Positions 6,605 through 10,720 of a stretch of 10,720 bases of DNA are shown here, in pieces. The notes below the pieces were generated by a model, which ran no database searches, was not told the origin of the DNA, and worked only from the letters and a program-made list of their open reading frames with translations. The translations under genes were made by a program, and so were the position numbers. The first letter of the stretch is position 1. Each line of letters starts with the position of its first letter. Source of the DNA: UBA4655 sp964585575 (GTDB taxonomy: Bacteria; Planctomycetota; Planctomycetia; Pirellulales; UBA1268); assembly GCA_964585575.1 (NCBI GenBank), contig CAZPEM010000115.1, positions 1 through 10,720 on the forward strand, read 5' to 3'.

Positions 6605-6864
6605 GGTCGGGCCTCCACGCCGGCGAGCGGTACGCGCGAACGGACGGCGCGTTCGACGACCTGGTCGCCCAGACCGCCGGCCGGGCACTCGACCTCTTGG
6701 TCGCCCACGTCGGCGACGTGAAGCAGCGGGGGGAATCGGAATCTCCATCGCGTGATTCGCCGGCGCTCTCGGGAGTCGGGAACGGTCCCGGAAAAGCTCT
6801 TGTGAAAGTCGCGTTCCTCGGCGAATACTCTGCGTGCGATCGTGTTCAGAAGGATGTCCGATGA
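6601..6864 (+). CDS. Doubtful small ORF bridging msrB and the methyltransferase-like gene
   Basis: A GTG-initiated frame of 87 codons begins inside the msrB stop (GTGA) and ends inside the next start (ATGA), so it would be coupled on both sides. I recognise no family. The first half (about codons 1-45) has the strong G/C third-position bias of local genes and reads as a plausible helical stretch (DGAFDDLVAQTAGRALDLLV). The second half loses that bias and looks intergenic. No ribosome site precedes the GTG. It may be a small protein, a decayed gene end, or chance in GC-rich DNA. The alternative is a 256-bp spacer holding a CACGTC-ggc-GACGTG palindrome (6706-6720). Confidence 0.22.
   Translation: MRSGLHAGERYARTDGAFDDLVAQTAGRALDLLVAHVGDVKQRGESESPSRDSPALSGVGNGPGKALVKVAFLGEYSACDRVQKDVR
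6800..6829 (+). promoter_or_regulatory. Weak candidate promoter for the methyltransferase-like gene
   Basis: TTGTGA (6800-6805) and AATACT (6824-6829) are each 4 of 6 matches to sigma70 elements with an 18-bp spacer. They lie in a locally AT-richer patch and would place the start about 25 nt ahead of the ATG at 6861. Only modest sequence support. Confidence 0.28.
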
Positions 6865-8057
6865 TTCATCCGCTGTGGTGCATTGCCGGCGCGATAATGA
6901 CGTTCTCCGGTGCGGGGCTATTTTTCGGCCTCTGCCCGCACCTGATCGCCCGCCACCCGTTCGTCACGATCTACGGGATGATCCTGTTCTACACGGCGTA
7001 CGCCGTGCTGAACGACAGAACGCACTATGAACCCCACGACTGGCGCCGGGTTCTCGCCAAGGCGGCATGGAAGTACCTGCTGTGGGGCTTCCTCCTGTGG
7101 ACGGCGACCCAACTGTACCGCTCCCATCCCCTCTACACGCGGTTCTTTCCCGATGCGCTGCCGTTCGTCGAGGACTTTGTCCGGGCGTATCTGCCGCTGG
7201 GCTTCCCGTACATGGTGTTGTCGGAGAAGTTTCGTCACTCCCGGGCCAACGTCCTCGGCGATCCCGTGCTGAGGCTGCTCTCGCTTGGCAAGCTTCTGCT
7301 GGCGGGGCGATTCAGGAAGGCGATGGTCCGAGCCGGCGGTGATTCCTATCGCAGTTTCCTGATGGGCCTGCTCCTGCGTGTGCATTTCCTGCCGATCATG
7401 CTGCAGCAGGTGGCTGTTGCGAACAGGGCACTCTTCACCCAGATGCAGGATTCCTCCCAGCTGCTGGCGCCGCTCACGATGATCGCGTTCATCACCTCAT
7501 GCGCCTGGTGTGTGGACAACAACAACGCATCGATGGGCTACTTCTGGGAGTCAAACTTCACCCGCACGAGGTTCAGGCGGGTGGATCCATTCCCCCTGCA
7601 CTGGATCGTCACGCTGTCGTGCTATGCGCCGTTTGTCGAGCTGGCGAGCATGTTTCTTTTGTCTCCGATGTATCCAGTGAGCCAGGATCTGCTGATCGAA
7701 GGTCCCGAATTCAAGCTCGTCACAGACCTGGCGATCATGATCTTCACCATGTGCTATTCGCTCGCGGGGACGACCCTGGCATTCTCCTGGTCCAATCTCG
7801 CATACAAACAGATTCAGACTCGCGGTTTTTACGGGCTGATTCGCCATCCGGGCACGTTTTGCAAGCTCTCGTTGTTCGCCATCATGATTTTTCGCTATCG
7901 CTGTTCTTGGGAATGGTGGGTGATCGCGTCCTGGTTCGCCTGGATGGCGGTCTACTGCGGGAGGACACTTTGTGAAGAGCGGTTCCTGAAGACGTATCCC
8001 GAATATCGAGAGTACATGAACCGCGTGCGGTGGCGGGTGATCCCGGGCATCTTCTAG
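6861..8057 (+). CDS. Multi-pass membrane protein with isoprenylcysteine methyltransferase-like C terminus
   Basis: A 398-aa integral membrane protein with about seven to nine hydrophobic segments, clear ones near residues 6-25, 35-50, 67-83, 203-217, 247-269, 287-309 and 351-367. The C-terminal part matches the ICMT/PEMT-type membrane methyltransferase pattern: TRGFYGLIRHP (320-330), then a hydrophobic hairpin, then CEERFLKTYPEYREYMNRVRW (371-391, seen as E-E-x-F-L, YPEY and Y-x-x-x-V) close to the C terminus. That family uses S-adenosylmethionine at the membrane face. The N-terminal 280 residues are extra relative to typical bacterial ICMT-like proteins of about 150-220 aa, and I do not recognise them. 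The ATG has GAAGGA 6 nt upstream; a GTG at 6834 is less likely. Third-position GC is lower than in its neighbours. The substrate cannot be told. Confidence 0.68.
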   Translation: MIHPLWCIAGAIMTFSGAGLFFGLCPHLIARHPFVTIYGMILFYTAYAVLNDRTHYEPHDWRRVLAKAAWKYLLWGFLLWTATQLYRSHPLYTRFFPDALPFVEDFVRAYLPLGFPYMVLSEKFRHSRANVLGDPVLRLLSLGKLLLAGRFRKAMVRAGGDSYRSFLMGLLLRVHFLPIMLQQVAVANRALFTQMQDSSQLLAPLTMIAFITSCAWCVDNNNASMGYFWESNFTRTRFRRVDPFPLHWIVTLSCYAPFVELASMFLLSPMYPVSQDLLIEGPEFKLVTDLAIMIFTMCYSLAGTTLAFSWSNLAYKQIQTRGFYGLIRHPGTFCKLSLFAIMIFRYRCSWEWWVIASWFAWMAVYCGRTLCEERFLKTYPEYREYMNRVRWRVIPGIF

Positions 8058-8198
8058 CCGGCTTGACGACGAAGCGGTACCACGCCGCCCCCGAGCAACG
8101 ATCGGCCGCTGTCCGTATCGATCCGGCACAACCGATTTTTTCGTCAAGGTTTTCCCGGCTTCCTGCCGATCCTTCCGTCCAGCGTTTCGAGGGGTCGG
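8058..8198. other. Intergenic region before the sulfotransferase trio
   Basis: No gene is apparent. It contains a 16-mer and a 14-mer that each recur exactly elsewhere in the window (5584-5599 and 5782-5795). A possible weak plus-strand terminator has ATCGG (8101-8105) pairing with CCGAT (8132-8136) over a long loop, next to six T (8136-8141). CTTGACGA (8062-8069) and TCGTCAAG (8141-8148) are exact inverted repeats 71 nt apart. No good -10 box was found for the downstream genes. Confidence 0.4.
8075..8108. repeat. Two short exact repeats shared with the DUF115-like gene region
   Basis: CGGTACCACGCCGCCC at 8075-8090 equals 5584-5599, which encodes part of the AAWYR segment of the DUF115-like protein. 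GCAACGATCGGCCG at 8095-8108 equals 5782-5795, upstream of that gene. Their spacing is 20 bp here and 198 bp there (start to start), so this is not a simple block duplication. GC-rich composition raises the chance of coincidence. Confidence 0.35.
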
Positions 8199-8208
8199 GT
8201 GGCGACCC
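8189..8208 (+). promoter_or_regulatory. Possible start-codon hairpin of the first right-arm sulfotransferase
   Basis: GGGTCG (8192-8197) and CGACCC (8203-8208) form a perfect 6-bp stem whose 5-nt loop holds the proposed GTG start (8199-8201). The stem also covers most of the GAGGGG ribosome site (8189-8194). If formed in the mRNA it would limit initiation. Short GC hairpins are common in such DNA, so this is only suggestive. Confidence 0.3.
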
Positions 8209-9329
8209 ATCGACGTTTCGATCCCGGCTTCGGGGACCGCAGGTTGACCACGGGGGCGTTGCGCTACTCTTCGAGCGGCAGCGGAAGCGACCGGCCATTC
8301 GGCCCGCTGACCTACGTCGTCGGCCACTCCCGGGGCGGCACGACCTGGCTCGGCGAGCTCCTCGCCTGCCATCAGGGCGTCCGCTACCTCTTCGAGCCGT
8401 TCGCGTCGCAGGCGCACCCCTGCACCGGCATCGACATGCAGACGGTCTTCAACGGTGGTCGGTTCATCCATCATCGCAAGCTTGGCCGTCCGACGGCCGA
8501 CATCCCGATCCCGCGGTTCTTCCGCCACGAGGCCGCCGACCCATTCAGCCGCCTGCTGGCGACGCTCGCCGCCACGCACCTGTCGGAGGTGGCGAGGCGG
8601 GCCTTCCCCGACGAACGTGGGTATCACCTCGTCGCGAAGCAGCCGCGGATCGAAAACATCGGATGGGCCGCCGCGGCGATCGGCGCCGACCGGGTGATCG
8701 GCCTCGATCGCCATCCCTTCGGCGTGATCAACAGCGTGCGTCGCTGGGGCATGCTCGGCTGGGTGAAGATCGATTGGGCGATCCTGCACGACGACGAGTC
8801 GCTGTCGGCGGAGGACCGAAAAATCGTCCTCGCGGCCCGGTCGCCCGACGAGCGGCTGCTCGTGACGAGCTGGCTCCGGTCACGGCACCTGCGCGAGTTC
8901 GCGGCGTCGCGATCCGAGGTTTTCGTCGTCGATTACGAGTCGCTCTGCCTCGAACCGTTCGAGGAGACGATGCGGCTCTGGCGGGCGATCGGCCTCGCGG
9001 TCGGAGAGGCCGAGATGGCGACGCTCCGTGGGTTTCTCACGACCCGCCGCGACGGCGAGGACCGGCGGTCCAGATTCCTCAATGTCTTCAAGGACCCGCT
9101 CTCGCGGGTTCATGCCTGGCGGCAGGAACTGCCCGACTCGATCCGTCGGCGGCTCGAGGCGTTCGTGCGACGGCACCAACTCGCGATCCCGCTGCCGGGC
9201 GAGGGGCTGCCGGAACTGTCGGCCGGGGAGCGGCGCTGGGCGAGGCAGGCCGACCTGCTCGCACTCGGCGGCCACTGCCGCCGAATCATCGCGGAGTTCG
9301 CGGGGCTCGATCGGAGGAAGGCTGCATGA
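8199..9329 (+). CDS. Sulfotransferase resembling carbohydrate 6-O-sulfotransferases (CHST/GST type)
   Basis: A 376-aa probable PAPS-dependent sulfotransferase. The phosphosulfate loop GHSRGGTTWLGELL (42-55) has Arg45 where the Sulfotransfer_1 type has Lys. Together with VRYLFEPF (61-68) it closely follows the R-[SG]-G-[ST]-[ST]-x-x-x-x-L plus Y-L-F-E-P layout of vertebrate Gal/GlcNAc/GalNAc 6-O-sulfotransferases. The 3'-phosphate site is RVIGLDRHPFGVINSV (165-180), with Arg171 and Ser179. VDYESL (244-249) fits the later R/D-Y-E-x-L block. No membrane anchor is seen. The GTG start has GAGGGG 4 nt upstream; the next in-frame Met lies beyond the PAPS loop, so a later start is unlikely. It overlaps the next gene by ATGA, making a three-gene sulfotransferase run. 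Confidence 0.82.
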   Translation: MATHRRFDPGFGDRRLTTGALRYSSSGSGSDRPFGPLTYVVGHSRGGTTWLGELLACHQGVRYLFEPFASQAHPCTGIDMQTVFNGGRFIHHRKLGRPTADIPIPRFFRHEAADPFSRLLATLAATHLSEVARRAFPDERGYHLVAKQPRIENIGWAAAAIGADRVIGLDRHPFGVINSVRRWGMLGWVKIDWAILHDDESLSAEDRKIVLAARSPDERLLVTSWLRSRHLREFAASRSEVFVVDYESLCLEPFEETMRLWRAIGLAVGEAEMATLRGFLTTRRDGEDRRSRFLNVFKDPLSRVHAWRQELPDSIRRRLEAFVRRHQLAIPLPGEGLPELSAGERRWARQADLLALGGHCRRIIAEFAGLDRRKAA

Positions 9330-9979
9330 TCTGCCACGACCGAAAACTGATCTACGTGCACCTGCGTCGGACCGGCGGCAACTCGATCGAGGCGGCGCTC
9401 GGGGGAATCGTGCTTTTCGACCGGTGGTTTCGTCGAACCGAGCGGTGGGACAACCGGCTCCACCGGGGCCGGTCGTGGTACAAGCGAGACCTCCGCGGCC
9501 ATCGCATCCACGCGACGGCCGTCGAGATACGGTCGCTCTACCCGCGGGAGTTCGACGGGTATTTCAGGTTTGCGATCGTGCGGAACCCGTGGAGACAGAT
9601 GGCGTCGCTCTACGCCCGTCTTCATCCGGGCGACACGCGGTACGAGGGATTCCGCGGATGGCTCTGGAGGTTCGACCTCGAAAAGGGCACGGTGCCGCAG
9701 GCGAGCCTCTTCGACGACGACGGCCGATGCCTCGTCGACTTCGTTGGCCGCTTCGAGCGGCTCCAGCAGGACTTCGACACCGCCTGCGATCTGGCCGGCA
9801 TTCCTCGTTGCACGCTGCCTCACACGAACGAATCGGGCCGCCGTCCGCTCGCGGAAATCTACGAGGTCGCCTCGCGAAGCCTCGTCGAGCGGATCTTCAA
9901 GCACGATATCGAGCGGTATGGATACACGTTCGACGAATCCGCGGGCCGAGGCGAGAGCCGCACCTCGCTGGCCGCATGA
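9326..9979 (+). CDS. Sulfotransferase family 2-like protein with altered PAPS loop
   Basis: A 217-aa protein of the Sulfotransfer_2 type. LIYVHLRRTGGNSIEAAL (8-25) aligns with the family's 5'-phosphosulfate loop, usually H-x-P-K-T-G-G-[TS]-S; here Pro-Lys is replaced by Arg-Arg (14-15). FAIVRNPWRQMASLY (82-96) is the 3'-phosphate site, with Arg86 and Ser94, and HATAVEIRSLYP (62-73) precedes it as in relatives. VGRFERLQQDFDTAC (140-154) matches the family's G-R-[YF]-E-x-L block. No signal or membrane segment is present. The ATG at 9326 has GGAGG 8 nt upstream and overlaps the preceding stop. A longer open frame upstream is out-of-frame sequence over the previous gene. The next sulfotransferase starts 10 nt after its stop. 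Activity with Arg in place of Lys is plausible but unproven. Confidence 0.8.
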   Translation: MICHDRKLIYVHLRRTGGNSIEAALGGIVLFDRWFRRTERWDNRLHRGRSWYKRDLRGHRIHATAVEIRSLYPREFDGYFRFAIVRNPWRQMASLYARLHPGDTRYEGFRGWLWRFDLEKGTVPQASLFDDDGRCLVDFVGRFERLQQDFDTACDLAGIPRCTLPHTNESGRRPLAEIYEVASRSLVERIFKHDIERYGYTFDESAGRGESRTSLAA

Positions 9980-9989
9980 GGCGCCGACC

Positions 9990-10720
9990 ATGACCGCTCG
10001 ATTCATCGTCCACCATCCGCGCCGGCTCGTCTACGCCGAGCTTCCGAAGTGTGCCTCGACGACGATGCACAAGCTCTTCCTCGACGTCAGCGGCATCCGC
10101 ACCGACCTCGAGCCGCACTTCGCCATCTGGCGGGAGCCGCTCGCGGAAGCCCGCCGTGCGGCCGGGCTCGAGGCCTTCGAGATCGACGACGACTCGCTCG
10201 ACGAATTCGTTCGCCGGCACCGTGGCTACCGGTTCTTCACGGTCGTCCGCAATCCCTACGGCCGCTGCCTCTCCGGCTACGGCCAGCAGGTCCGCCGCTA
10301 CGCCAAGCGATTTCACCGGTTTGCCTTCTATCGCGCGAAGGTGCGGCAGATGCTCTCTCCGAAGCTGCCCGGCGACGAAGAGACGCCCCACCGCGTCGTC
10401 ACCGAGACCCTCCAAGGAGTCATCTCCTTCGAATCGTTCGTCGAGGGCCTGCGGCGGCACGGCACCTCGTTCGACAAGCACTTCGACCTCCAGTCGAACG
10501 TCATCCGGCTCGGGCGGGTTCCCTACGACGAATTCGTCCAGATGGAACGGCTGGCCGAGGGGCTGCGGTCGGTCTTCACCGAGGAGGGGGATCTCACGAG
10601 CATCCCGGCGTTCAACGTCACCCGCTCCGGCGACGCCGCCGATCGCCTCCCGCCGGGTCTCCGCGAAAAAATCCACGCGATCTACGAACCCGACTTCCGC
10701 AACCTCCGCTACGCGGCGTA
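9990..10720 (+). CDS. Sulfotransferase family 2 protein (HNK-1ST/CHST-like), open at right edge
   Basis: 243 codons are visible. LVYAELPKCASTTMHKLF (13-30) is the 5'-phosphosulfate loop with Lys20, in the P-K-C-A-[ST] form of the carbohydrate sulfotransferase 8-14/HNK-1ST branch. FFTVVRNPYGRCLSGY (82-97) gives Arg87 and Ser95 of the 3'-phosphate site. KHFDLQSNVI (163-172) resembles the H-x-x-x-Q-x block, and YDEFVQMERL (179-188) the later D-x-[FV]-x-x-E-x-L block. IYEPDFRNLRY (231-241) is the usual C-terminal end of the family. The window closes on TA after the codon at 10716-10718, so the gene either stops exactly there or continues only briefly. It starts 10 nt after the previous stop, and no strong ribosome site is seen. 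It was identified by reading the frame directly. Confidence 0.83.
   Translation, partial: MTARFIVHHPRRLVYAELPKCASTTMHKLFLDVSGIRTDLEPHFAIWREPLAEARRAAGLEAFEIDDDSLDEFVRRHRGYRFFTVVRNPYGRCLSGYGQQVRRYAKRFHRFAFYRAKVRQMLSPKLPGDEETPHRVVTETLQGVISFESFVEGLRRHGTSFDKHFDLQSNVIRLGRVPYDEFVQMERLAEGLRSVFTEEGDLTSIPAFNVTRSGDAADRLPPGLREKIHAIYEPDFRNLRYAA

Noticed and set aside
6662..6707. TGGTCGCCCA occurring twice 36 bp apart
   Set aside because: Only two 10-mers in GC-rich DNA with no third copy or palindromic structure; not enough for a repeat array or operator.
5474..6748. Minus-strand open frame of 424 codons over msrB and the intergenic region
   Set aside because: Arg/Gly-rich shadow of msrB; msrB itself has complete catalytic and zinc motifs on the plus strand.
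8030..9979. A 649-codon open frame that could suggest a fusion protein
   Set aside because: Only its last 217 residues look like a protein (the sulfotransferase starting at 9326). The front is an out-of-frame reading of the previous gene and the spacer.
9897..10676. Minus-strand open frame opposite the last sulfotransferase
   Set aside because: The plus strand carries an intact PAPS loop, 3'-phosphate site and typical C-terminal block, so the minus frame is a shadow.
1..10720. CRISPR arrays, tRNA genes, insertion sequences, prophage or toxin-antitoxin genes
   Set aside because: I looked for regularly spaced repeats, tRNA arm patterns, transposase motifs and terminal inverted repeats and saw none.

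Overview
The window is GC-rich, densely packed bacterial DNA. It most likely comes from a planctomycete (Pirellulales-like). The basis is inference: very high third-position GC, a complex I operon with separate nuoC and nuoD genes, a secreted MsrB, and an unusual richness in carbohydrate-type sulfotransferases. No rRNA or other taxonomic marker is present, so the assignment is tentative.

Region 1 (1-3622, minus strand) is the front half of the respiratory complex I operon, read right to left: nuoA, nuoB, nuoC, nuoD, nuoE and the first 96 codons of nuoF, which runs off the left edge. The genes overlap or lie within about 16 nt of each other. All expected iron-sulfur, quinone-site and FMN motifs are present. 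Region 2 (3623-3834) is a leader or intergenic stretch with two back-to-back intrinsic terminators, both oriented toward nuoA. The second ends about 20 nt before the nuoA start codon.

Region 3 (3835-5645, minus strand) is a two-gene unit. It has a Rossmann-type protein resembling the DUF115/GT42 glycan-enzyme superfamily, followed with near-overlap by an NDST-like PAPS-dependent sulfotransferase. Region 4 (5646-6052) is a divergent intergenic region with a consensus TATAAT box and a perfect 10-bp inverted repeat next to it, preceding msrB.

Region 5 (6053-8057, plus strand) holds an exported methionine sulfoxide reductase B, a doubtful 87-codon frame that bridges exactly to the next gene, and a multi-pass membrane protein with an isoprenylcysteine-methyltransferase-like C terminus. 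Region 6 (8199-10720, plus strand) has three consecutive sulfotransferase genes of different subfamilies, the last reaching the right edge.

Taken together, four mutually dissimilar sulfotransferases plus a DUF115/GT42-like protein lie within 7 kb. My inference is a locus that decorates one or more surface or secreted glycans with sulfate at several positions. No PAPS-synthesis, sulfatase or polysaccharide export gene is visible inside the window.
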